A program made the translations under genes and the position numbers. Below are positions 1 to 6,472 of a stretch of DNA of 8,711 nucleotides, in pieces. This DNA is from Desulfatibacillaceae bacterium (GTDB lineage: Bacteria; Desulfobacterota; Desulfobacteria; Desulfobacterales; Desulfatibacillaceae), in assembly GCA_030018745.1 (NCBI GenBank), contig JASEHB010000074.1:1-8711 (forward strand). The letters run 5' to 3'. Below the pieces are notes generated by a model that made no database searches, had not been told where the DNA came from, and worked only from the letters and a program-made list of their open reading frames with translations. Numbering within the stretch: the first letter of the stretch is position 1; each line of letters starts with the position of its first letter.

Positions 1-359
1 AGGCTGGCCTGGCCTTTTTCAACGAGTTCTGCCTCAAACACCCGGAAAAAATCGCCATTTTCTTTCGGGAGTCCGTGGGCCAGAGCGTGGAAGTGGAGCG
101 CCAGCGCAAAAAGATCTTCGACAAAATATTGATAGACATAATGGGCGCCCTCTCCCGGCTTTTCGACAAGATGGGCTGGGCCTTCAAGAATCCCCTTGCG
201 CCGGAGGTTATGGCTGTCTCCATTGTGGGAATGTACGAGAGGGTGGCCTACCAGTATCTGATATGGCAGGACCGCTCCAACGAGCTTGCCCAGGTGGGCC
301 AGGACGCCCTGGATTTCATTGTGGGCGGCGTGCAGAGCCTCAAGGCGGAGACAGCATAA
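1..359 (+). CDS. TetR/AcrR-type transcriptional regulator, C-terminal part (5' end outside window)
   Basis: An open frame runs from the window edge (first full codon at position 3) to TAA at 357-359, giving about 118 C-terminal residues. The segment is all-helical in character. It opens with a stretch (FFNEFCLKHPEKIAIFFRES) that resembles the ligand-binding domain of TetR regulators, where a helix is followed by 'HPE' and a hydrophobic-FRE segment. A later helix (MYERVAYQYLIWQD) fits the usual dimer-interface region. The N-terminal helix-turn-helix would lie upstream of the window, so the DNA-binding half is not seen. The in-frame GTG at 75 is internal, because the frame stays open to the edge. 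The stop is one base before the PHP gene, so the two are probably co-transcribed. It may be the local regulator of the downstream acyl-CoA genes, responding to an acyl-CoA or hydrophobic acid; that is inference from position. Confidence 0.65.
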   Translation, partial: AGLAFFNEFCLKHPEKIAIFFRESVGQSVEVERQRKKIFDKILIDIMGALSRLFDKMGWAFKNPLAPEVMAVSIVGMYERVAYQYLIWQDRSNELAQVGQDALDFIVGGVQSLKAETA

Positions 360-360
360 A

Positions 361-927
361 ATGCATCTCAAAGGGGCCTTGCATGTGCACACAAGCTGCT
401 CGGACGGCGAGCTTTCCCTTGCTCAAACCCTTGCAGCTCACGAGGCAATGGGTTTTGATTTTGTTGCGCTGACGGATCATGATTTTCTTATGAAAAAGGG
501 CTGTTATGATGAGTTGAGCCAAATTTCCACAGAGCTTATCGTTTTGACCGGCGTGGAGATGATGGTCTTTGCGCATGGCTATGTACACATAAACCGCATT
601 GAGGGGCTTCGTGAGCTTCTGCACATTTTCAACCACCCCGGAGAAATGGGCCTGCCCCTGGATAAGACCATTTCCCGAATACTTGAGGTGGGCAAAAGCC
701 TGCCTTTGGATGCTGTGGAGATAACCAGCAGGGGATTTTACACACCGGAATACGACATAAAAAAAATACCTTATCCCAAGGTGGCCACAGACGACTCCCA
801 CGGAAAGCACATGATAGGCAGGGCGTGGGTTGAAATGGACTGCGCCCGCGACAAGGACGCAATTTTGCGCGCCATAAAAAATGACGACTTCTGGAACTGT
901 TTTGCAGGCAACAGCAGGAATTTCTAG
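361..927 (+). CDS. Small PHP-domain metal-dependent hydrolase (putative phosphoesterase)
   Basis: This 188-residue protein is a compact PHP (polymerase and histidinol phosphatase) domain. The metal-ligand motifs appear in family order: HVH at H8 and H10, SDG with D15, TDHD at residues 38-41, GVE with E66, NHP with H92, and TDDSH with D145 and H147. The family binds a two- or three-metal centre and usually hydrolyses phosphoesters; the substrate here is unknown. The ATG at 361 is preferred because the first motif begins at residue 8, a purine-rich AAGGCGGAG lies at 342-350, and the upstream gene ends one base earlier. A longer in-frame start at 286 would overlap that gene extensively. At 188 residues it is shorter than many PHP proteins and carries no extra domain. 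The 1-base gap suggests translational coupling with the TetR-like gene. Its link to the acyl-CoA genes is positional only. Confidence 0.85.
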   Translation: MHLKGALHVHTSCSDGELSLAQTLAAHEAMGFDFVALTDHDFLMKKGCYDELSQISTELIVLTGVEMMVFAHGYVHINRIEGLRELLHIFNHPGEMGLPLDKTISRILEVGKSLPLDAVEITSRGFYTPEYDIKKIPYPKVATDDSHGKHMIGRAWVEMDCARDKDAILRAIKNDDFWNCFAGNSRNF

Positions 928-987
928 CTATTAAAGAACAAACCGTTTAAAACAGCTTCTCGCAATTTTTGCACCTAACCAGCAGCA

Positions 988-1037
988 GGCGCAGGCAACG
1001 CCGCCCGGTTAAAAAGGCATTTGTTGCAATATGCGCC
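988..1037 (+). promoter_or_regulatory. Nested leader stem-loop upstream of the first thiolase-like gene
   Basis: Three nested complementary blocks can be read directly: 988-993 (GGCGCA) pairs with 1032-1037 (TGCGCC), 995-999 (GCAAC) with 1023-1027 (GTTGC), and 1000-1002 (GCC) with 1016-1018 (GGC). This gives 14 pairs, with one base bulged on the left and four on the right between the two outer blocks. The structure ends two bases before the AAGGAGGGG ribosome site at 1040-1048, so it would keep that site exposed or affect leader stability. No U run follows, so it is not a classical terminator. Function is unknown. Confidence 0.35.
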
Positions 1038-1039
1038 AC

Positions 1040-1048
1040 AAGGAGGGG
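1040..1048 (+). promoter_or_regulatory. Ribosome binding site deciding the start at 1052
   Basis: AAGGAGGGG lies three bases before the ATG at 1052. It decides in favour of 1052 over the in-frame ATG at 1031, which has no ribosome site and falls inside the leader stem-loop. Confidence 0.8.
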
Positions 1049-1051
1049 CTT

Positions 1052-2194
1052 ATGAGCAGACGCGTTGGAATTTGCGCCGTAGCCCAGAGTACCTACGAGC
1101 GCGAAAAGTGGTACGAGCGTTTTCAGGGAATGTGCCTGGAAATTCTTGAGCCGCTTTTGGAGCAGACCGGGCTGGACTTTGCAGAGGATACGGGCATCAA
1201 CATGACCGTGTCCGTATCCGATGATGTTTTCGATGCCCGAACCATATCGGATAACGGCATGACCGATGTTCTTGGCGGGCACCTGCGCTGCGAGGAAAAA
1301 ATCGCCCAGGAGGGCATCCAGGCTGTTTACTACGGCCTTGCCGCCATTCTTTCAGGCCACCAGGATGTTGTGCTTATCATCGGCCACTGCAAGGAGTCCC
1401 AGGGCGAAAGCCGCAACCAGGCGACACATCTGGCCTTTGACCCCTTCTATACCCGGCCTGTTGGCCTGGACTTTCTGGCTGCCGCAGGCCTCCAGGCCCG
1501 TGCTTACCAGAAGGCCAAAGGCCTCACCGATGACCAGATGGCCCAGGTGGTTGTCCGCTGCCGGGAAAAAGCAGCCAAAAACCCCCTTACCCAGGATCTG
1601 GCTCCAATCACGGCCCAGGATGTGAAAAACTCTCCTCTGCTGGCAGACCCCATCCGGCAGTTGCACACCTATCCAATCTCTGATGGCTCGGTGGGCATGA
1701 TTCTGGCCTCCGAGGAGCGGGCAAAAAAAATCTGCAAGAATCCCATTTGGATAACCGGCGTGGGCAACTGCATGGACAGCTTTTTTATGGGGGACAGGGA
1801 TATTGCTTCCAATTTCGCCCTCAAAAAGGCTGCCCAAAAGGCTTACAAGAGGGCGGGCATTGACAACCCCAACGGGGCCTTTGATGTCATAGAGGTTTCT
1901 GACCAGTACGCCTACCAGCAGCCCATGTGGATGGAAGGCCTTGGCCTTGCCGATTCCGGGCCTGACTGGCTTGACAGGGGCGGGCCTGACAAGGACCGGG
2001 TGAACCTTTCCGGCGGTATGCTGGCTGGCAATCCTCTTCTTCTGGGGGGGCTTGTGAGGGCGGCGGAAGCTGCTACCCAGCTCATGGGCCAAGCGGGCGA
2101 GCGCCAGGTGGACGGCGCAAAGCGCGCCCTGGCCCACGGAGTGATGGGGCCTGCAGGCCAGTTTCATTCCGTCTTGATCCTGGAACGGGACTAA
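1052..2194 (+). CDS. Thiolase-fold acyl-CoA enzyme lacking canonical catalytic residues (subunit A of a pair)
   Basis: This 380-residue protein has thiolase-superfamily layout of the SCP-x/archaeal acetyl-CoA acetyltransferase or 'lipid-transfer protein' type: an N-terminal VGICAVAQS strand, the helix AVYYGLAAILSG (91-102), and a C-terminal NLSGGMLAGNPLLLGG segment (318-333). Aligned by eye to ENACASG, the nucleophile region reads EKIAQEG (82-88), so Ala85 replaces Cys. The GHP motif is GNP (326-328), so Asn replaces His. The HDAF-like motif reads SDQYAYQ (283-289), bringing in Tyr286 and Tyr288. A normal Claisen-type thiolase is therefore unlikely. Ltp2-type retro-aldolases also lack the Cys, and tyrosines have been implicated in their catalysis, so that chemistry is a reasonable alternative. 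A structural partner for the next gene is also possible. It lies 17 bases upstream of the second thiolase-like gene in the same operon. Family call is strong, reaction uncertain. Confidence 0.85.
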   Translation: MSRRVGICAVAQSTYEREKWYERFQGMCLEILEPLLEQTGLDFAEDTGINMTVSVSDDVFDARTISDNGMTDVLGGHLRCEEKIAQEGIQAVYYGLAAILSGHQDVVLIIGHCKESQGESRNQATHLAFDPFYTRPVGLDFLAAAGLQARAYQKAKGLTDDQMAQVVVRCREKAAKNPLTQDLAPITAQDVKNSPLLADPIRQLHTYPISDGSVGMILASEERAKKICKNPIWITGVGNCMDSFFMGDRDIASNFALKKAAQKAYKRAGIDNPNGAFDVIEVSDQYAYQQPMWMEGLGLADSGPDWLDRGGPDKDRVNLSGGMLAGNPLLLGGLVRAAEAATQLMGQAGERQVDGAKRALAHGVMGPAGQFHSVLILERD

Positions 2195-2200
2195 AGGAGG
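2193..2200 (+). promoter_or_regulatory. Ribosome binding site of the second thiolase-like gene, overlapping the upstream stop
   Basis: AAAGGAGG at 2193-2200 shares its first two bases with the TAA stop (2192-2194) of the first thiolase-like gene and lies 11 bases before the ATG at 2212. The overlap favours coupled translation of the two subunits. Confidence 0.75.
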
Positions 2201-2211
2201 CTCAAAAACCC

Positions 2212-3393
2212 ATGAAAAGAAATCGAAATGTCGGCATAATCGGCGTTGGCCAGAGCCGCTATTCCAGCCATCGGGAGGAAGTCAACCAGCCGGAGATGAT
2301 TCACGAGGCGGTTGTGGAAGCCCTTGCAATGGCAGGCATGACAATGGATGAGGTGGACTGCATTGTTCACGGCAACATGGAGCTTTTTGAAATGGTGCAT
2401 CAGCCCGACCTCTGGCACACCATAGGCACAGGTGCCTTTGGCCGGGAAAACATCCGCATCACCACAGGCGGCACAACAGGCGCAACCATTGCCTGCGCGG
2501 CAGATAACCTTGTGGCTTCGGGCCTGCACGATGTTGTAATGGCCATAGGCTTTGAAAAGCTCCAGGAGGGCCACACCACGGGCGGCATCACCAACATGGC
2601 AGACCCCCTGTGGGCGCGCCAGCTCCAGACAGGGGCGCTTACCGGAATGACCGCAGCCGAGATGATAGAGGAATTCGGCGAGGAGAGGGCCAAGAAAGCC
2701 TCCATGAAGTACCGCATTCTCATGGACGAAAACTGCATGAGGAACCAGAAGGCCCATCGCCGCCTTGGGCTTACAATGGATCAGGCCGATGACCTTATGG
2801 TCAACAGCCCGGCCCTTGTGGGCGAGCTGCGCATGATTCACATGTGCAGCCAGTCGGACGGGGCCTGCGTGGTGATTTTCGCATCCGAAGAAAAGGCAAA
2901 GCAGCTTGGCATTGCGCCTGCCTGGGTAAAGGATCACATAACAGCCCACAGGGAGGAGATGTTTTGCATATTCGGCCGCGAGCCTTACAAGACAAGTATG
3001 CGCTACTGCGCCGAAAAGCTCTTTGAAAGAAACAACATAAAAGACCCCAGAAAGGAAATTGATGTCTTTGAGATGTATGACCCAAGTTCCTGGTGGGGTA
3101 CAGACTGGATTCGGGAGTTCCTGCTGCTGGAAGGAGACGAGCACCTCAAGATGGTGGAAAACTCCGACATTGCCTTTGACGGAAGCTTTCCCATCAACCC
3201 CTCCGGCGGGGTCATCGGCTCCAACCCAATTGGCGCAACAGCCCTTGTGAGGGTGGCCGAGGCTGCGCTTCAGGTCATGGGCAAGGCAGGCGAGCACCAG
3301 TTGCCAAAGCCTATCAATCAGGCGCTGGCATCGGGCTTTGGGGGCACCATGTGGACGGTGCTCATGTTACTGACCAAGCAGCCGCCCGTTTAA
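2212..3393 (+). CDS. Thiolase-fold acyl-CoA enzyme lacking canonical catalytic residues (subunit B of a pair)
   Basis: This 393-residue protein belongs to the same superfamily as the preceding gene but is clearly divergent from it. Family marks are the start VGIIGVGQSRY, the central TTGGTTGATIACAADNLVASG-like helix region (84-104), and the C-terminal NPSGGVIGSNPIGATA block (329-344). By eye, the Cys position of the nucleophile loop is Gly87, the HDAF-type motif is YDPSSWW (289-295), and GHP is replaced by SNP (337-339). It thus also appears to lack the Cys and the GHP His. Adjacent genes for two divergent thiolase-fold proteins suggest a heteromer, as in BbsAB-like or Ltp2-DUF35-like complexes, where a DUF35 Zn-ribbon/OB protein is the usual partner. 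Its likely role is carbon-carbon bond cleavage or acyl-CoA binding in the chain-shortening step. The tryptophan cluster W294, W295, W299 near the active-site loop is unusual. Confidence 0.85.
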   Translation: MKRNRNVGIIGVGQSRYSSHREEVNQPEMIHEAVVEALAMAGMTMDEVDCIVHGNMELFEMVHQPDLWHTIGTGAFGRENIRITTGGTTGATIACAADNLVASGLHDVVMAIGFEKLQEGHTTGGITNMADPLWARQLQTGALTGMTAAEMIEEFGEERAKKASMKYRILMDENCMRNQKAHRRLGLTMDQADDLMVNSPALVGELRMIHMCSQSDGACVVIFASEEKAKQLGIAPAWVKDHITAHREEMFCIFGREPYKTSMRYCAEKLFERNNIKDPRKEIDVFEMYDPSSWWGTDWIREFLLLEGDEHLKMVENSDIAFDGSFPINPSGGVIGSNPIGATALVRVAEAALQVMGKAGEHQLPKPINQALASGFGGTMWTVLMLLTKQPPV

Positions 3394-3416
3394 GGGGCAA
3401 CTCCATCGCTTACTTT

Positions 3417-3424
3417 AAAGGAGG
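3417..3424 (+). promoter_or_regulatory. Ribosome binding site deciding the start of the fusion protein at 3429
   Basis: AAAGGAGG lies four bases before the ATG at 3429. It rules against the in-frame start at 3351, which would overlap the upstream gene by 43 bases and add 26 residues unrelated to the family N-terminus. Confidence 0.85.
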
Positions 3425-3428
3425 CGTC

Positions 3429-6400
3429 ATGAATCTGGGAAACTATCTGGACCAAGCCGTAAAAAAATACGGCGATAAATATTACCTGCGGTATTTTGAC
3501 GAGGATATCACCTACAACGAGTTTTCAAACAGGGTGAATATTCTTGCCAATGCCCTTTTGAAAATGGGATTCAAAAAGGGTGATTTTATTCATGTCCTTG
3601 TGCAGAACAGCCCCGAAACCTTGGTGGCCTACTTTGCCATCATCAAAATCGGCGCTGTTGCAGGCCCCATAAACGGCTGGTGGCAGGCCGCAGAAGTCCA
3701 ATATCTGCTAAACGACTCCCAGGGCCGGGGGCTTATCATCGAGGACCAGTATCTTGGCATTCTCGACAAGATAAAAAACAATGTCCCGCACCTGGAAAAA
3801 ATAATCGAGGTGGGGCAAAACCCCAGGGCCGAGCACACCAGCTTTGCAGAGTTAACCGCCCAGGGAGACAATACCCCGGTGGTGTGCGAGGCTGACCCCG
3901 ACGACACTGCCTATATCTTCTATACTTCCGGCACAACGGGCAACCCCAAGGGCGTGCTGTTATCCCACAAAAATGTGCTTGCAGATGTGGACGGAGTGAA
4001 CAGGGCACTGGAAACCGATGAGGGCATGACAATCCTCATCTTCTTGCCCCTTTTCCATGTAAATGCCATGCTTTCCTGCACATCGAGCATCCAGAACGGC
4101 CACACCATTGTGCTGCGCCGGGCCTTTAGCGCATCCGAGTTCTGGGAGGTGGTGGACCGCTACAAGGTAAATTTCTGGTCTGCCGTGCCTGCTGTCTATC
4201 AGATTTTGCTCAAAGACCCCGGCCGCCAGCAGTACGACCTTTCCTCCCTTCAGTTTGGCGTGTGCGGGGCAGCGCCCCTCACAAGAGAAACAATGGAGGA
4301 GTTTGAAAAGACCTTCAACATTCCCATTGTGGAGGGCTACGGGCTTACGGAAGCCACCTGCGTTTCCACCATCAACCCGCGAAGCGGCACCCGCAAGGTA
4401 GGCTCCATAGGCCTGGCCCTGCCCGGCCAGGAGGTCAAAATCCTTGATGAGCAGGGAAATGAGTGCCCCCCCATGATTCCCGGTGAAATATGCATTGGCG
4501 GGGCCGTGGTCATGAAGGGCTACTTCAACCGGCCAGAAGCCACGGCGGAGGCCATTGTGGATGGCTTTCTGCACACCGGGGATGTTGGCTACAAGGATGA
4601 GGACGGCTACATCTTCATTGTTGACCGCATAAAGGACATGATAATCCGCGGCGGCGAGAACATCTACCCAAAGGAAATTGACAATGTTCTGGCTTCCCAC
4701 CCCAAAATTGCCGAAGCAGCCACCGTTGGCGTGCCTGACAAGACAATGGGCGAGGAGGTCCAGGTCTTTGTCATCCCTGCTGATGATATAACCGAAGAGG
4801 AGATTCTTGCCTACTGCAAGGAGAAGCTTGCCGCCTTCAAGGTGCCAAAGTACATCACCATTTTAGAAGATGAGGACTTTCCCAGAAGCCCGGTGGGCAA
4901 GGTGCTCAAAAAAGACCTTCGCAAGTGGGGAACAGGCCCCCGTGCCTCCAAAAAAGGCCCCCAGGTTTCTGTTGAGGACATCTTCGGAACCATGGAGTCC
5001 CGCGTCAACCCCGATGGCGTTGCCGGAATAACCGCCAATTACGGATACATCATCACAGGAGAGGGCGGCGGCGAATGGACGGTCTCTGTCAAGGACGGCA
5101 AGGTGAAGGTGCTTTCCGGCCTGCATGAGCCAAATGTAACCACCACGGTTTCAGCCAAGGACTGGATTGCCATCACCCTAAAAAAGCTTGACGGCATGAC
5201 AGCCTTTACCTCCGGCAGGCTGAAGGTTGAAGGCGACATGGGCCTGCTGACAAAGGCAACAGTATTCTTCAAGCCCTACCAGCCACCGGCTGCTGCGCCG
5301 GAAGTGACCGTGGAGGACATCTTCGGCACAATGGAGGGCCGGGTCAACCCCGATGGCGTTGCCGGAATAACCGCCAACTATGGCTACATCATCACCGGCA
5401 CAGGCGGCGGAGAGTGGACGGTCTCTGTAAAGGACGGGGTTGTGAAGGTGCTCTCCGGCCTGCATGAGCCAAATGTAACCACAACGGTCTCTGCCAAGGA
5501 CTGGATTGCCATCACCTTGAAAAAGCTTGACGGCATGACTGCTTTCACCTCCGGCAGGCTCAAGGTGGAAGGCGACATGGGCCTGCTCACAAAGGCTACT
5601 GGCTTCTTCAAGCCATACAAGCCACCGGCCCCGGTAAAGGAAGTTACGGTTGATGACATCTTCGGCACAATGGAATCCCGCGTGAACCCCGAAGGAGTCA
5701 AAGGGATAACCGCCAATTACGGATACGCCATCACAGGAACCGGCGGCGGCGAATGGACGGTTTCTGTCAAGGACGGGGTTGTGAAGGTGCTGAAGGGCTT
5801 GCATGATCCGGCTGTCACCACCACTGTCTCTGCCAAGGACTGGATCGCCATAACCCTGGGCAAGCTGGACGGCATGACAGCCTTCACCTCCGGCAGGCTG
5901 AAGGTGGAAGGCGACATGGGCCTGCTCACCAAGGCCACAAAGTTCTTCAAGAAGTATCAGCCGCCAACAGCAGGCCAGGCAGAGGAGCAGGAAGAGCTTT
6001 TGGTCAAAAAGCAGGTTCTTTCCATAAACCAGAAGTTTTCCAGTGGGCCGATAATGGGCAAGTTTTTGAATGCATTGAAGGAAAAGAAGATACTTGCCAA
6101 CAAGTGCCCGTCATGCGGCAGGCTCCAGCTTCCCGCACGAGAGGTCTGCGCGGAATGCCGGGTGCGGGCCGACCAGTGGGTGGAGGTTGGTCCCTTGGGC
6201 GTTCTCACAATTCTGGATGTGGCCTACTACGCCAGCCCTGACCCACTTACCGGAGATGTGCGGGAAACCCCTTACTGCGCCTGCCATGTTCTTCTGGATG
6301 GATGCAAGGGCCACGAAACCCTTTGGCACGAGCTTAACCCCGATGACATAGGCCGGGCAAAGCGGGGAATGCGGGTGAAGCCCGTTTGGAACCCCAAGCG

Positions 6401-6446
6401 CATTGGGGCAATCACCGACATTTTGTATTTTGAGCTGACCGAGTAG
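3429..6446 (+). CDS. Acyl-CoA synthetase / triple SCP2 / DUF35 Zn-ribbon fusion protein
   Basis: This 1005-residue, four-part protein has no signal peptide or membrane segment. Residues 1 to about 500 are a complete ANL-family acyl-CoA ligase (ATP + CoA + acid to acyl-CoA + AMP + PPi). Its motifs are the P-loop YTSGTTGNPKG (165-175), YGLTEA (304-309), TGDVGY with Asp385, DRIKDMIIRGGEN (399-411) and catalytic Lys491 in SPVGKVLKK. After a short linker come three near-identical 113-residue SCP2 (sterol carrier protein 2) domains starting at residues 513, 626 and 739. A charged linker (AEEQEELLVKK) leads to a C-terminal DUF35 module (about 870-1005) with Zn ligands C893, C896, C907, C910 (CPSC-x10-CAEC) and an OB-like tail. 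SCP2 domains bind acyl-CoAs and sterols; DUF35 proteins pair with thiolase-fold enzymes. The fusion could activate a bulky acid and hand it to the neighbouring thiolase-like pair. The parts are clear; the combined role is inference, and the substrate unknown. Confidence 0.92.
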   Translation: MNLGNYLDQAVKKYGDKYYLRYFDEDITYNEFSNRVNILANALLKMGFKKGDFIHVLVQNSPETLVAYFAIIKIGAVAGPINGWWQAAEVQYLLNDSQGRGLIIEDQYLGILDKIKNNVPHLEKIIEVGQNPRAEHTSFAELTAQGDNTPVVCEADPDDTAYIFYTSGTTGNPKGVLLSHKNVLADVDGVNRALETDEGMTILIFLPLFHVNAMLSCTSSIQNGHTIVLRRAFSASEFWEVVDRYKVNFWSAVPAVYQILLKDPGRQQYDLSSLQFGVCGAAPLTRETMEEFEKTFNIPIVEGYGLTEATCVSTINPRSGTRKVGSIGLALPGQEVKILDEQGNECPPMIPGEICIGGAVVMKGYFNRPEATAEAIVDGFLHTGDVGYKDEDGYIFIVDRIKDMIIRGGENIYPKEIDNVLASHPKIAEAATVGVPDKTMGEEVQVFVIPADDITEEEILAYCKEKLAAFKVPKYITILEDEDFPRSPVGKVLKKDLRKWGTGPRASKKGPQVSVEDIFGTMESRVNPDGVAGITANYGYIITGEGGGEWTVSVKDGKVKVLSGLHEPNVTTTVSAKDWIAITLKKLDGMTAFTSGRLKVEGDMGLLTKATVFFKPYQPPAAAPEVTVEDIFGTMEGRVNPDGVAGITANYGYIITGTGGGEWTVSVKDGVVKVLSGLHEPNVTTTVSAKDWIAITLKKLDGMTAFTSGRLKVEGDMGLLTKATGFFKPYKPPAPVKEVTVDDIFGTMESRVNPEGVKGITANYGYAITGTGGGEWTVSVKDGVVKVLKGLHDPAVTTTVSAKDWIAITLGKLDGMTAFTSGRLKVEGDMGLLTKATKFFKKYQPPTAGQAEEQEELLVKKQVLSINQKFSSGPIMGKFLNALKEKKILANKCPSCGRLQLPAREVCAECRVRADQWVEVGPLGVLTILDVAYYASPDPLTGDVRETPYCACHVLLDGCKGHETLWHELNPDDIGRAKRGMRVKPVWNPKRIGAITDILYFELTE
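4965..5981 (+). repeat. Three in-frame tandem 339-bp repeats encoding SCP2 domains
   Basis: The units are 4965-5303, 5304-5642 and 5643-5981, each exactly 339 bases (113 codons). Over the first 108 residues, copies 1 and 2 differ at about 6 positions, 2 and 3 at about 12, and 1 and 3 at about 13. The variable spots include residue 2 of the unit, 12, 33, 46, 100 and 106, with the short inter-domain linker (…PP followed by AAAPE or APVKE) the least conserved. The block from TVSAKDWIAITL to KVEGDMGLLTKAT is nearly invariant. Many differences are synonymous, so the proteins are more alike than the DNA, which points to selection or conversion rather than a very fresh duplication. Confidence 0.95.
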
Positions 6447-6472
6447 CCCAAAACAAAAAGGAGCGAAAGAAA

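Larger units (their letters stand above)
928..1051 (+). other. Intergenic gap between the PHP gene and the thiolase-like operon
   Basis: This 124-base gap is the largest break before the metabolic genes and the likeliest place for their promoter or for a regulator site. I could not find a convincing -35/-10 pair at normal spacing. TTGCAC at 969-974 has no AT-rich -10 at the right distance. A weak AT-rich dyad (AGCT plus TTAAA at 926-935, matched by TTTAA and AGCT at 946-957, about nine pairs) overlaps the PHP stop. It could be an operator or a poor terminator; it is not followed directly by a T run. The second half holds the stem-loop described separately. Confidence 0.4.

Noticed and set aside
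969..974. TTGCAC as a -35 promoter element for the operon
   Set aside because: No AT-rich -10 element lies 16-18 bases downstream; that stretch is GC-rich.
1014..1021. Shared octamer AAGGCATT at 1014-1021 and 7451-7458, both upstream of genes, as a common control site
   Set aside because: A single shared 8-mer between two gaps of about 130 bases is well within chance, and the distances to the start codons differ (38 versus 57 bases).
1352..2167. Antisense open frame (271 codons) opposite the first thiolase-like gene
   Set aside because: No recognisable motifs; the + strand frame has thiolase-fold features and a strong ribosome site.
2191..3297. Long antisense open frame (368 codons) opposite the second thiolase-like gene
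   Set aside because: It mirrors a gene with clear family motifs, shows no recognisable domain of its own, and is explained by GC-rich codon bias on the opposite strand.
1052..3393. Annotation of either gene as an ordinary acetyl-CoA acetyltransferase (thiolase)
   Set aside because: The superfamily is right, but the nucleophilic Cys and the GHP His appear to be absent in both, so the usual reaction should not be assumed.
4965..5981. Possible CRISPR or minisatellite array
   Set aside because: The units are 339 bases, in frame, and encode a known domain with no spacers; they are tandem protein domains.
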